42,341 nucleotides of DNA from Oscillospiraceae bacterium (GTDB taxonomy: Bacteria; Bacillota; Clostridia; Oscillospirales; Oscillospiraceae): NCBI GenBank assembly GCA_902799075.1, contig CADBYZ010000040.1:1-42341 (forward strand). The letters are read 5' to 3'. The translations under genes were made by a program, and so were the position numbers. Positions 16,421 to 25,336 of the stretch are shown piece after piece. A model generated the notes under the pieces. That model saw only the letters and a program-made list of their open reading frames with translations. It did not search any database and had not been told where the DNA came from. Every line of letters begins with the position of its first letter. Position 1 is the first letter of the stretch.

Positions 16421-16489
16421 GACTGCGCGCGGCTGCGCCATAAGAAATCGGCATATCTCACAAGAATACATTTCGGGGGCCCTTGCCCC

Positions 16490-16518
16490 TTGAAATTGCG
16501 GGACAAATCCGCTACAAT
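16490..16518 (+). promoter_or_regulatory. Candidate distal promoter upstream of nrdG
   Basis: TTGAAA (16490-16495), 17-bp spacer, TACAAT (16513-16518). A transcript from here would begin almost at the hairpin 16526-16558 and run through both NrdR-like boxes. Confidence 0.45.
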
Positions 16519-16525
16519 AGCCAAG

Positions 16526-16558
16526 GTGTCAGCCCGGAGGGTGCCTCCGGGCCGACAC
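16526..16558 (+). terminator. Hairpin, probable terminator of the GH3 transcript
   Basis: A long stem GTGTC-GCCCGGAGG paired with CCTCCGGGC-GACAC (one bulge, 3-base loop), followed by TATATTTTGTG. The 3' arm merges into the first NrdR-like box. Confidence 0.6.
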
Positions 16559-16612
16559 TATATTTTGTGCCTGTTTTCGGGTGCTGCCGTTTCCTGAAAC
16601 TATATCTTGTGT
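16555..16612 (+). promoter_or_regulatory. Two NrdR-like boxes upstream of nrdG-nrdD
   Basis: Box 1 (16555-16570) ACACTATATTTTGTGC and box 2 (16597-16612) AAACTATATCTTGTGT both match the NrdR palindrome (ACACWATATMTWGTGT type). Their starts are exactly 42 bp apart, four helical turns, so both would face the same side of the DNA. NrdR is the ATP/dATP-sensing repressor of ribonucleotide reductase genes. The pair ends 19 bp upstream of the -35 of the proximal promoter. Confidence 0.75.
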
Positions 16613-16631
16613 TTTTGTTACTCTTTTGCTC

Positions 16632-16660
16632 TTGACAAAACACAAGCAGGGTGTTATGGT
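16632..16660 (+). promoter_or_regulatory. Promoter of nrdG-nrdD
   Basis: TTGACA (16632-16637), 17-bp spacer, TATGGT (16655-16660), 27 bases before the nrdG ATG. Confidence 0.7.
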
Positions 16661-16686
16661 AACGAGGCTGACAGGAGGGGTGACCG

Positions 16687-17382
16687 ATGCTGATTTCCGG
16701 ATTACAGAAGCTCACACTGCTGGACTATCCCGGAAAGGTGGCCTGCACGGTGTTCACCGGCGGCTGCAATTTCCGCTGTCCCTTCTGTCATAACAGCGCC
16801 CTGGTCCTGCCGGAGCAGCTTGCGCACGACTCGAGCGAGGACGCGGTGCTCTCCTTCCTCCGCAAGCGCATCGGCGTATTGGACGGCGTGGCCGTCACCG
16901 GCGGCGAGCCGCTGCTGCATGCCGACATCGGAGACTTCCTGAAAGAGGTCAAGGCGTTGGGCTTTCTCGTAAAGCTCGACACCAACGGCTCCTTCCCCGA
17001 CAGGCTCATCTCCCTGGTGAAGGCCGGACTTGTGGACCGTGTGGCCATGGACATCAAAAACGCGCCTGCGCTCTACGCCAAGACCGCGGGACTTGCGCGC
17101 TTCGATCTCAGCGGCGTTGAGCGCTCGAAGGATTTCCTGCTCGAAGGCAGCGTGGACTACGAATTTCGCACCACGGTGGTCAAGGGCCTCCACACCGCGG
17201 AAAGCCTTACAGAGGCCGCGCATTGGATCGAGGGCGCGAAGGAATACTATTTACAGCAATACAAGGACTCCGGCGCCATCCTCGACAGCACGGGGCTTTC
17301 GGGCTTCGACGCGGACGAGATGCATGCTCTTGCCGACACGGTGCGGCCCATCGTGCCCGCTGTGCAGGTGAGAGGCGTATAA
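16687..17382 (+). CDS. nrdG: Anaerobic ribonucleotide reductase-activating protein (radical SAM)
   Basis: 231 aa. It uses SAM and a [4Fe-4S] cluster to generate the glycyl radical on NrdD. The cluster motif C-x3-C-x2-C is visible as CNFRCPFC within GGCNFRCPFCHN, and the SAM-binding GGE motif as VTGGEPLL. Many relatives of this length are annotated simply as 'anaerobic ribonucleoside-triphosphate reductase activating protein'. ATG 16687 has AGGAGGGG 6-7 bases upstream. It precedes nrdD by 66 bases and shares the NrdR-like control region; here the activase comes first, the reverse of the enterobacterial order. Confidence 0.93.
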   Translation: MLISGLQKLTLLDYPGKVACTVFTGGCNFRCPFCHNSALVLPEQLAHDSSEDAVLSFLRKRIGVLDGVAVTGGEPLLHADIGDFLKEVKALGFLVKLDTNGSFPDRLISLVKAGLVDRVAMDIKNAPALYAKTAGLARFDLSGVERSKDFLLEGSVDYEFRTTVVKGLHTAESLTEAAHWIEGAKEYYLQQYKDSGAILDSTGLSGFDADEMHALADTVRPIVPAVQVRGV

Positions 17383-17448
17383 AAACCGCAGCGCTTTCGT
17401 TTTTTGCCAACTTCAAGATTTTAGAGATATATATGGGGGTTAACAGAT

Positions 17449-19832
17449 ATGTACCAGGTTGTAAAGCGTGACGGGAAGGTTGTCGACTTTGACCTCAACA
17501 AGATCGCCGATGCGATCAAGAAGGCCTTTGACGCAACCACGACCGAGTATAACGACAGCATCATCGACTTTCTGGCCCTGCGCGTGTCGGCGGACTTCCT
17601 GCCGAAAATCCACGACGGCAAGGTCGCGGTCGAGGACATCCAGGACAGCGTGGAGGCCGTGCTCTCCCGCGGCGGCTATGAGACGGTCGCCAAGGCCTAT
17701 ATTCTCTACCGCAAGCAGCGCGAGAAACTCAGAAGCGCCAAGAGCTCCTACCTTGACTACAAGGAGACCGTGGACAAGTACCTCAACATCGAGGACTGGC
17801 GCGTCAAGGAAAACTCCACCGTCACCTACTCGGTCGGCGGTCTCATCCTCTCCAACTCCGGCGCCATTACCGCCAACTACTGGCTCAGCGAGGTCTATGA
17901 CCAGGAGATCGCGGACGCCCACCGCAACTGCGATATCCACCTGCACGACCTCTCCATGCTGACCGGCTACTGCGCCGGCTGGAGCCTCAAGCAGCTCATC
18001 CAGCAGGGCCTCGGCATCCCGGGCAAGATCAACTCCTCCCCGGCAAGCCACCTGTCCACTCTCTGCAACCAGATGGTCAACTTCCTCGGCATCATGCAGA
18101 ACGAGTGGGCCGGCGCCCAGGCCTTCTCCTCCTTCGACACCTACCTTGCCCCCTTCGTCAAGATCGACAATCTTGACTACAAGGAGGTCAAGCAGTGCAT
18201 TCAGTCCTTCGTCTTCGGCGTGAACACCCCGTCCCGCTGGGGCACCCAGGCGCCGTTTTCCAACATCACCCTCGACTGGACCGTTCCGGCCGACCTGAAG
18301 GACCTGCCCGCCATCGTCGGCGGCAAGGAGATGGACTTCACCTACGGCGACTGCAAGAAGGAGATGGACATGGTCAACAAGGCGTTCATCGACGTCATGA
18401 TCAGTACCCCATCCCCACCTACTCCATCACCCGTGACTTCGACTGGTCGGAGACGGAGAACAACAAGAAGCTCTTCGAGATGACCGCCAAATACGGCACC
18501 CCCTATTTCTCCAACTACATCAACTCCGACATGGAGCCCTCCGATGTCCGCAGCATGTGCTGCCGTCTGCGTCTCGACCTCAGAGAGCTGCGCAAAAAGT
18601 CCGGCGGCTTCTTCGGCTCCGGCGAGTCCACCGGCTCCATCGGCGTCGTGACGCTCAATATGCCGCGCCTTGCGTACCTTGCAAGCGACGAGGCCGACTT
18701 CTACAAGCGCCTCGACAAGCTCATGGACATCGCCGCGCGCTCCCTCAAGATCAAGCGCACCGTCATCACCAAGCTCTTAAACGAGGGCCTCTACCCCTAC
18801 ACCAGGCACTACCTCGGCACCTTTGAAAACCACTTCTCCACCATCGGCCTTGTGGGCATGAACGAAGCCGGCCTGAACGCCAAGTGGCTGCGCTGCGACA
18901 TGACCGACCCCCGGTGCCAGGAGTTTACCAAGCAGGTCCTCGATCACATGCGTGAGCGCCTGAGCGACTATCAGGAGCAGTACGGCGACCTGTATAACCT
19001 CGAGGCCACCCCGGCCGAATCCACCTCCTACCGCCTTGCCAAGCACGACGTGGAGACCTATCCCGATATCATCACCGCGGCCGAGCCCGGCGGCACCCCG
19101 TACTACACCAACTCCAGCCACCTGCCCGTGGGCTACACCGAGGATATCTTCGAGGCCCTGGACGTGCAGGACGATCTGCAGACCCGCTACACCTCCGGCA
19201 CCGTCTTCCACGCCTTCCTCGGCGAGAAGCTGCCGAGCTGGAAGGCAGCCGCCAACCTCGTGCGCAAGATCGCCGAAAATTACAAGCTGCCCTACTACAC
19301 CCTCAGCCCCACTTATTCCGTCTGCAAGAATCACGGCTACCTCACCGGCGAGCAGTTCACCTGCCCCGACTGCGGCGAGAGCGCCGAGGTCTACAGCCGC
19401 ATCACCGGCTACTACCGCCCGGTGCAGAACTGGAACGTGGGCAAGACTCAGGAGTACAAGGAGCGCAAGGAGTACGTCATCGAGCGCTCGACGCTCCGCC
19501 ACGAGGGACCCCTTGCCGAGGGGGAGCAGCTGCCGCGCCCCGGCAAGAAGCGCAGCCCCATCCCCGAGATGGAGCCTGTGGCTGTCGCCGCCGCGAGCGA
19601 GGAAGCGGCCAACGAGCCCATCCTCTTTGCCACTCCCACCTGCCCCAACTGCCGCATCGCGTGCAGCTACCTGGACAAGGCGGGCGTGCACTACAACAAG
19701 CTCATGGCCGACGAGAACGCTGATCTGGTGAGTAAGTACGGCATCAAGCAGGCGCCCACCCTGGTCCTGCCGGACGGCACCAAGTACGCCGGCGCCGGCG
19801 CCATCAAGGGCTTTTTGAACCACAGACAGTAA
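17449..19832 (+). pseudogene. nrdD: Class III ribonucleotide reductase NrdD with C-terminal redoxin domain, broken by an internal deletion/frameshift
   Basis: Reduces NTPs to dNTPs without oxygen. Frame 1 runs 17449-18483: ATP cone (about residues 1-95, MYQVVKRDGK), then the catalytic barrel to KAFIDVMI. At about 18402 the homology moves to another frame (QYPIPTYSITRDFDW) that stays open to 19832. It includes the MCCRLRLD finger-loop cysteines, a zinc site (CKNH and CPDC), the glycyl-radical motif RITGYYRPVQNWNVGK, and a final 70-residue thioredoxin/glutaredoxin-like domain with active-site CPNC. In relatives about nine residues (GDAxGRxF type) sit between VMI and the PIPTY motif, so about 28 bases appear lost here. 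Either the gene is dead or the assembly is wrong; the rest of both frames is intact, with no other lesion. The start ATG 17449 has a weak GGGGG site. Confidence 0.88.
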
Positions 19833-19845
19833 TTTATAAATGAAA

Positions 19846-19873
19846 CAGCCCCGGACCGAGCGGTCCGGGGCTG
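19846..19873. terminator. Bidirectional terminator between nrdD and ychF
   Basis: A perfect 12-bp stem (CAGCCCCGGACC/GGTCCGGGGCTG) with a four-base loop lies between two convergent genes. T-tracts on either side are short and interrupted. Confidence 0.75.
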
Positions 19874-19888
19874 CTGTCATAATACGAG

Positions 19889-20962
19889 TTATATGTTGAA
19901 TCTGAACATGGTCACGTCGCCGTCCTGCATGACGTAGTCCTTGCCCTCAAGACGGAACAGGCCCTTGTCCTTGGCTGCAGCCATGGAGCCGCAGGCCTTG
20001 AGATCCTCAAAGGCCACGATCTCGGCACGGATAAAGCCGCGCTCGATGTCGGTGTGCACCTTTCCCGCGGCCTTGGGGGCCTTGGTGCCGCGCACGATGG
20101 TCCAGGCGTGCACATCGTCTTCGCCCGCGGTGAGGAAGGAGATGTAGCCCAGCAGATCGTAGGAGGTCTTGATCAGACGGTCAAGGCCCGTCTCGGTGAG
20201 CCCGAGGTCTGCCATGAACATCTCTGCTTCCTCGGGGTCGAGGCCCGCGATGTCCTCCTCAAACTTCGCCGCCACCGGCAGCACCGCCGCGCCTCTGGCC
20301 TCGGCAAAGGCCTTGAGGGCCTGGAAGTTTGCGTTATGGTCGAGATCGGACATGCCGCCCTCGTCGAGGTTGGCAACATAGATGACGGGCTTGACGGTCA
20401 GCAGGCCGCCGTCCACCAGGATGTCCCTGTCCTCATCGGTGAACTCAAACTCGCGCGCGGGCTTCTCGGCCTCGAGGTGGGCAATCAGCGCCTCGCACAT
20501 CTCCACCTCGCGCTTGTATTTCTTGTCGCCGCTCTTGGCGTTCTTCTTCGCGCGGTCAAGCCTGCGCTCGGCAATCTCCATGTCGGCGAGGATGAGCTCC
20601 AGGTCGAAGGACTCGGCATCGCGCACGGCGTCGGCCTTTTCGAGGAACACGCTGTCGTCGTCAAAGCACCGCACGACCTCCACCAGCGCGTCCACCATGC
20701 GGATGGCCTGAAACACCTCGCGGCCCTTGCCGCCGGCTGCCACGCCCGGCACGTCCACGAATTCGATGGTGGCGGGGGTGTACTTCTTCGGGTGGTAGTA
20801 TTCGGCCAGCCAATCCAGGCGCTCGTCCGGAACCTTGGCGGTGCCGATGTTGGGCTTGGCCCCGGCATTGGTGTAGCTGCCGGTCTCGGCCTGCGAGCCG
20901 GTCAGCGCGTTGAACAGCGTCGTCTTGCCCACATTGGGCAGACCCACGATCCCTAATTTCAT
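19889..20962 (-). CDS. ychF: Redox-regulated ATPase YchF (Obg-like)
   Basis: 357 aa, the family length. TRAFAC-class P-loop protein that prefers ATP and is linked to ribosome binding and stress responses. Walker A is GLPNVGKTT at residue 7, switch II is DVPGVAAGGKGRE, and NLDEGG replaces the NKxD of GTPases, which explains ATP preference. A helical insert and a C-terminal TGS domain (AWTIVRGTKAPKAAGKVH) follow. ATG 20962 has AAAGGAG about 9 bases upstream; the frame stays open further upstream but has no ribosome binding site there. Confidence 0.96.
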   Translation of the reverse strand: MKLGIVGLPNVGKTTLFNALTGSQAETGSYTNAGAKPNIGTAKVPDERLDWLAEYYHPKKYTPATIEFVDVPGVAAGGKGREVFQAIRMVDALVEVVRCFDDDSVFLEKADAVRDAESFDLELILADMEIAERRLDRAKKNAKSGDKKYKREVEMCEALIAHLEAEKPAREFEFTDEDRDILVDGGLLTVKPVIYVANLDEGGMSDLDHNANFQALKAFAEARGAAVLPVAAKFEEDIAGLDPEEAEMFMADLGLTETGLDRLIKTSYDLLGYISFLTAGEDDVHAWTIVRGTKAPKAAGKVHTDIERGFIRAEIVAFEDLKACGSMAAAKDKGLFRLEGKDYVMQDGDVTMFRFNI

Positions 20963-21005
20963 ATATGCATATCTCCTTTGAAAGTTCGATGATTTCAGCG
21001 CTGGT

Positions 21006-21034
21006 ATTATAGCACAGTCCCGCGCGATTCTCAA
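21006..21034 (-). promoter_or_regulatory. Promoter of ychF
   Basis: On the minus strand TTGAGA (21029-21034), 17-bp spacer, TATAAT (21006-21011). Confidence 0.75.
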
Positions 21035-21208
21035 TAGCGGAGACCCCCCTCATGTTCCGTTTCTCAAAATCTCAAGGTATGCCTTTGTATGGGAAGGTCC
21101 GACTGCCCTTGGAGATGAAATACCGGCAAGAACATTGCTATCTTATTTCAAGCTGCAGATCGAAATTGAAATAGGACGGATATAGTATGAGAAATATATG
21201 GGAGCGGC

Positions 21209-21243
21209 TTGGATCACGGGCGGAATTGTGATATGATATCACA
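21209..21243 (+). promoter_or_regulatory. Promoter with overlapping perfect palindrome (candidate operator) for the lipoprotein gene
   Basis: TTGGAT (21209-21214), 17-bp spacer, TATGAT (21232-21237). The -10 lies inside the perfect 17-bp palindrome TGTGATATGATATCACA (21227-21243). Such placement suggests repression by a dimeric regulator; the TGTGA/TCACA ends resemble CRP/FNR-type half-sites, though the spacing differs. Confidence 0.6.
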
Positions 21244-21317
21244 CGGATAACACGGTTCGGACCCGGTGCGCCTGTGCACAATAGAGTCTGCGCCGAACTT
21301 GAACAAGGAGAAAACAC

Positions 21318-21878
21318 ATGAAAAGAATCCTCGTGATAACTCTGGCGCTGTTCGTGCTGCTGAGTCTCACGGCCTGCGGGAAGAAGGCCCCGGCCGCGAC
21401 GCCGACGCCCGCGCCTGTCCCCACCGAGACACCTGCCCCCACCCCGGCGCCGACCCCGGCGCCCACGCCCACGCCTACCCCCGAGCCGCTGCCGCTTGCC
21501 CCGGATCTGCCGGAGATCCACGACGCGGCGCTGGAGGAAATTTTTGAAGGCGTGCTGTCGGTCTATCCCGGCACAGCCGGAAGCTCCCTGCGGGCGGCGC
21601 GGTGCGCGGCCTGGCTTTTGGACTGGGGCGCGGTGACGAGTCTCACAGACGATGAAATCTACTCCGCGGTCGGCTCCTGGATGGACAAGCAGAGCGACGA
21701 GCGCCTGGCGATCTTCCTCGAAAGCATCCTCGCCGTCTACGACCGCTGCTATGATCTCAAGGGCGAGAACGCCGAAGCCATCATGTCCGACGCCGGGATC
21801 GAGTCGAGCCGCTATCCCTGGAACGAGCGTGCCTTCCGAGCGGTGGAGATGGTCAGCTACGGCTGCGGCCTGCGATAA
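21318..21878 (+). CDS. Secreted lipoprotein with Pro-Thr linker, unknown function
   Basis: 186 aa. Lipoprotein signal peptide with lipobox LTAC (lipidated Cys at residue 20), then a roughly 35-residue Ala/Pro/Thr repeat linker (TPTPAPVPTETPAP type), and a helical C-terminal domain of about 130 residues that I do not recognise. Anchored to the outer face of the membrane, with the linker spanning the wall. ATG 21318 has AAGGAG upstream. It is a single gene with its own promoter and palindrome. No partner gene is nearby. Confidence 0.8.
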   Translation: MKRILVITLALFVLLSLTACGKKAPAATPTPAPVPTETPAPTPAPTPAPTPTPTPEPLPLAPDLPEIHDAALEEIFEGVLSVYPGTAGSSLRAARCAAWLLDWGAVTSLTDDEIYSAVGSWMDKQSDERLAIFLESILAVYDRCYDLKGENAEAIMSDAGIESSRYPWNERAFRAVEMVSYGCGLR

Positions 21879-21898
21879 TATGGAAACTGCCGCTTAAT

Positions 21899-22261
21899 AA
21901 AGGCGTTGTCTCAAAATAGCAAAAGGAGCTATTGAGAGGCAACGCCTCTTTAATCAGTCATAGTTTAATAGTGTCAAACGTGATCGCCTTTCCGTTTGCA
22001 CAGGTATATGTGTCTGTCTCAGCATTGTATGCCATATTTTCCCGGCGGCTGATGTCGGTACGCAAAGCAGCAGCAGTATTCTTTGCTCTCATAGCCAGAG
22101 TCCGCACAAATCTGCTTGATCTTGTCGTACCGCTTCAAATACTTTGTGGATGGGATCTATGCTTCACAACCTGATAATAAGCCGACAGCCGCCCCTGTTT
22201 CAAGGAACGGCTGCCGTTATTTTACTCTTTTTCAGGGGCTGTATTTTGAGACAACGCCTTT
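21899..22261 (-). mobile_element. Internally deleted IS1182-type element with intact terminal inverted repeats
   Basis: Perfect 20-bp terminal inverted repeats (AAAGGCGTTGTCTCAAAATA at 21899-21918 and its complement at 22242-22261) bound a 363-bp segment. Inside, the minus strand holds the C-terminal remains of a transposase. The right end lies 1 base before the mnmA stop codon (22263-22265). No clear target duplication is seen. With intact ends it could be moved by a full-length relative. Confidence 0.8.
21958..22146 (-). pseudogene. IS1182-family transposase remnant
   Basis: Two frames on the minus strand: first KRYDKIKQICADSGYES, then, after a small disruption near 22060, SRRENMAYNAETDTYTCANG ending at a TGA (21958-21960). 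Both segments match the C-terminal half of IS1182-type DDE transposases as I remember them. The catalytic N-terminal half is absent. Confidence 0.75.
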
Positions 22262-22262
22262 T

Positions 22263-23273
22263 TTATTCTGCCCAGTGTCCGATAAAGCCGCCGCCGATGA
22301 GGCGCTCGCCCTGGTACAGCACCGCGCTCTGCCCCGGTGCCGGGGCTCGGACGGGGGTCTCACAGATGATCCAGGCCACGCCCTCTCCCTCGGTCGTGAC
22401 CGTGCACCTTGGCTCCTCCCACTTGGTGTGGCGAACGCGCACAGAGGCCGGGATGAAATCCTTCGGCGGGTCGATGAGCCAGTTGAAGTCGCCCGCCGTA
22501 AACTGCGTCTTGAAAAGCTCCTCCCAGAGGGCAAGCTCTATTGTGTTTCTCTCCGCGTTGATGCCGGAGACATAGAGCTTGCGCCCGTCATGCAAACCGG
22601 GGACGCGCTGGCCTACCGTCCAGTGGACGATGCCCTCATGCTGCCCGATGACCTCCCCGTGGAAAACGAAGTCCCCCGGTCCGGGAAGCTGCGCCCGGCG
22701 CTCGATCCAGCCCACGTAGTCCTTGTCCGGGATAAAGCAGATCTCCATGCTGTCCTTCTTGTGCGCGGCGGGCAGGCCGAACTCCTCCGCCAGGGCACGC
22801 ACCTGTTTTTTCTCATACCCGCCCAGCGGCAGGGTCAGGCGTGAAACCTGCTCGCGTGTCAGGCGGCAGAGCATGTAGCTCTGGTCGTTTGCGGGCCTGC
22901 CCTTGTAAAGCGCGCCGTTTTCCGCTCTTGCATAATGTCCGGTGGAAACAAGCTCCGCGCCGAGGCGGTCCGCCTCCCGGATCAGCATCGGAAATTTCAT
23001 GCTGGGATTGCAGAGGATGCAGGGATTCGGCGTCTCGCCGCGGAGGTAGCAGTCCGTAAACGGGCGGCAGACCTTTTCCTCCAGCGCTTCATGCACGTCC
23101 AGCACCGTAAGCTCCACGCCCATGCGCTCGGCGGAACCGATCGCCTCCCACCTGGCCTGTTCGCTTGTATTGTCGAGGTACACCCCGTGTACCTCAAAGC
23201 CCGCCTTCTGCAGCAGCACGGCGGACACGGCGGAGTCCACCCCGCCGGAAAAGCCCAGTACGACCTTGCTCAT
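22263..23273 (-). CDS. mnmA: tRNA-specific 2-thiouridylase MnmA
   Basis: 336 aa. Thiolates U34 of tRNA Glu/Gln/Lys. The ATP pyrophosphatase loop [12 protein letters not shown] is at residue 7; the first catalytic Cys is in [12 protein letters not shown]; the second Cys is in [15 protein letters not shown]; the C-terminal beta-barrel ends [11 protein letters not shown]. Slightly shorter than the 350-380 aa of many homologues but with all motifs. ATG 23273 overlaps the mnmG stop (ATGA), so the two wobble-U34 modification enzymes are translationally coupled. The IS1182 remnant begins immediately after its stop. Confidence 0.95.
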   Translation of the reverse strand: MSKVVLGFSGGVDSAVSAVLLQKAGFEVHGVYLDNTSEQARWEAIGSAERMGVELTVLDVHEALEEKVCRPFTDCYLRGETPNPCILCNPSMKFPMLIREADRLGAELVSTGHYARAENGALYKGRPANDQSYMLCRLTREQVSRLTLPLGGYEKKQVRALAEEFGLPAAHKKDSMEICFIPDKDYVGWIERRAQLPGPGDFVFHGEVIGQHEGIVHWTVGQRVPGLHDGRKLYVSGINAERNTIELALWEELFKTQFTAGDFNWLIDPPKDFIPASVRVRHTKWEEPRCTVTTEGEGVAWIICETPVRAPAPGQSAVLYQGERLIGGGFIGHWAE

Positions 23274-25156
23274 TTTCTGTTCTCCATGTAAACCATCAGT
23301 ACCGAGATGTCCGCCGGGGACACGCCGGAGATGCGGCTTGCCTGGCCGAAGTTCTCGGGCCGTATCTTCTCGAGCTTCTCCCGCGCCTCCAGGCGCAGCC
23401 CCGCGATGGAGGCATAGTCGATATCCGCCGGCAGCTTTTTTCCCTCGAGACGCGAAAACTCCTCGATCTGTCTGAGCTGGCGCTTGATGTAGCCGTCGTA
23501 TTTGAGCCGGATCTCCGCCTGCTGCCATACCGCTTTTGAAAGCACCGGGCGCGCGGGGTCGAAGGGTGCGGTGTCGGCATACGTGATCTGCGGGCGGCGG
23601 ATGAGCTCGGCCAGGGAAAAGCCCGTGGCGACGGGCGCGGTGCCCTTGGCCGTGAGCATGGCGTTGAGTTCGTCCGTCGGCGGGACGTGGGTATTCTCCA
23701 GGCGCGTAAGCTCCGCGTCCACGGCGGCGTATTTGTCCAGAACGCGCTGATACTGTTCCTCGCTCACAAGGCCGATCTCCCGGCCGATGGCGGCAAGGCG
23801 CCAGTCGGCGTTGTCCTGGCGGTGCAGAAGGCGGTACTCGCTGCGGGAGGTCATCATGCGGTAGGGCTCGTTCGTGCCCTTGGTCACGAGATCGTCGATG
23901 AGCGTGCCGATATAGCCGTCCGAACGGCGGAGGATGAAGGGGCTCTCCCCCTTTATTTTTCGCGCCGCGTTGACGCCCGCGACAAAGCCCTGCACCGCCG
24001 CCTCCTCATAGCCGGAGGAGCCGTTGAACTGCCCCGCGCCGTAGAGGCCGGGGACCTTTTTGCTCTCGAGCGTGGCGTAGAGCTCGGTCGGGTCGACGCA
24101 GTCGTACTCGATGGCGTAGGCGCAGCGGGTCATCTCCGCGTGCTCAAGGCCCGGAATGGTGTGCAGCATCTGCACCTGGATCTCCTCCGGCATGGAGGAG
24201 GAAAAGCCCTGGATGTAGAGCTCCTCGGTCTCAAGGCCCATCGGCTCCACAAAGAGCTGGTGGCGGGGCTTGTCCGAGAAGGTCATGACCTTGGTTTCGA
24301 TGCTGGGGCAGTAGCGCGGGCCCACGCCCTCGATGACCCCGGCGTAGATGGGGCTGCGGTCGAGGTGCGCGCGAATGATGTCGTGGGTGCGCTCGTTGGT
24401 ATAGGTGAGGTAGCAGACGGCGCGGTTTTCCGGCACGTGCTCCGTGGAAAAGGAGAAGGGCTCGGGCTCCGCGTCCCCCTCCTGCAGCTCCATCTTGGAA
24501 AAGTCCACCGTGCGGGCGTTGACTCTGGGCGGCGTGCCGGTTTTAAAGCGGCGCAGGGAGAGGCCGAGCGCCCGCAGGCGCTCCGTCAGCGAGAGGGCCG
24601 GGGCCAGGCCGTCCGGCCCTGAATCGCGCAGGACCTCGCCCACAATGGTACGCCCGCCGAGATAGGTGCCCGAGGCGATCACGACCGCCCGGCAGCGGTA
24701 CACAGCGCCCGTGTGGGTGGTCACGGAGCACACGGCGCCCGTGTCGTCCACACCGATGTCCACGACCTCGGCCTGCTTGACGCGCAGATTTTCCTGCTTT
24801 TCAAGCGTATGCTTCATCACCTGCTGATAGCGCCGCCGGTCGGCCTGGGCACGCAGGGAGTGTACCGCCGGGCCCTTGCCGAGGTTTAACATGCGGTACT
24901 GGATGCAGGCTTTGTCCGCCGCCTTTGCCATCTCCCCGCCGAGGGCATCCAGCTCCCGCACCAGATGGCCCTTGCCCGTGCCGCCGATGGCGGGGTTGCA
25001 GGGCATGTTGCCAACGCTGTCGAGATTGACCGTGAAGCACACGGTGTCAAGCCCCAGGCGCGCGGAGGCCAGAGCGGCCTCGATCCCGGCGTGTCCCGCG
25101 CCTATGACCGCCACATCGCATGCGCCCGCGTCATATTGAATCAATGCAAACACCAC
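23270..25156 (-). CDS. mnmG: tRNA uridine 5-carboxymethylaminomethyl modification enzyme MnmG (GidA)
   Basis: 628 aa, full length. FAD protein that with MnmE modifies C5 of U34 in tRNAs. The FAD-binding Rossmann motif is [19 protein letters not shown] at residue 17; family motifs [17 protein letters not shown] and KTGTPPRVN are present, and the helical C-terminal domain ends [13 protein letters not shown]. The start is not obvious: GTG 25156 (or the next GTG, 25153) is only about 17 bases after the predicted transcript start and no Shine-Dalgarno is seen, so translation may be near-leaderless. First gene of mnmG-mnmA. Confidence 0.94.
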   Translation of the reverse strand: MVFALIQYDAGACDVAVIGAGHAGIEAALASARLGLDTVCFTVNLDSVGNMPCNPAIGGTGKGHLVRELDALGGEMAKAADKACIQYRMLNLGKGPAVHSLRAQADRRRYQQVMKHTLEKQENLRVKQAEVVDIGVDDTGAVCSVTTHTGAVYRCRAVVIASGTYLGGRTIVGEVLRDSGPDGLAPALSLTERLRALGLSLRRFKTGTPPRVNARTVDFSKMELQEGDAEPEPFSFSTEHVPENRAVCYLTYTNERTHDIIRAHLDRSPIYAGVIEGVGPRYCPSIETKVMTFSDKPRHQLFVEPMGLETEELYIQGFSSSMPEEIQVQMLHTIPGLEHAEMTRCAYAIEYDCVDPTELYATLESKKVPGLYGAGQFNGSSGYEEAAVQGFVAGVNAARKIKGESPFILRRSDGYIGTLIDDLVTKGTNEPYRMMTSRSEYRLLHRQDNADWRLAAIGREIGLVSEEQYQRVLDKYAAVDAELTRLENTHVPPTDELNAMLTAKGTAPVATGFSLAELIRRPQITYADTAPFDPARPVLSKAVWQQAEIRLKYDGYIKRQLRQIEEFSRLEGKKLPADIDYASIAGLRLEAREKLEKIRPENFGQASRISGVSPADISVLMVYMENRK

Positions 25157-25179
25157 GATTCCATAACAATGATTGTGCT

Positions 25180-25208
25180 ATTCTACCATCCCGCTCCCGC
25201 CGCGTCAA
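25180..25208 (-). promoter_or_regulatory. Promoter of mnmG-mnmA
   Basis: On the minus strand TTGACG (25203-25208), 17-bp spacer, TAGAAT (25180-25185). The transcript would start near 25173. Confidence 0.75.
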
Positions 25209-25258
25209 ACAGAAATCCACATCAGGAAAAAACCGGTAAAAGTTTTTTGTGATTATTC

Positions 25259-25287
25259 TTGACCATCCGTCCCGGGAAAGCTATAAT
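25259..25287 (+). promoter_or_regulatory. Promoter of the LPYTG protein-K+ channel operon
   Basis: TTGACC (25259-25264), 17-bp spacer, TATAAT (25282-25287), 50 bases upstream of the ATG at 25337. Confidence 0.8.
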
Positions 25288-25336
25288 TATTCTGTGTTAT
25301 TATCCATACTGCATCTTCGAGGGAGGATGTGTCCGG

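Noticed and set aside
14363-16471. 702-codon minus-strand open frame opposite the GH3 gene
   Set aside because: Antisense shadow of a gene with all catalytic motifs; no start signal.
18391-18420. Programmed ribosomal frameshift in nrdD
   Set aside because: No slippery sequence is seen and conserved residues are missing, which a frameshift alone cannot restore; a deletion explains both.
21155-21200. Short start codons upstream of the lipoprotein gene (e.g. ATGAGAAATATATGGGAG near 21188)
   Set aside because: They give only a short peptide frame without a binding site and precede the promoter.
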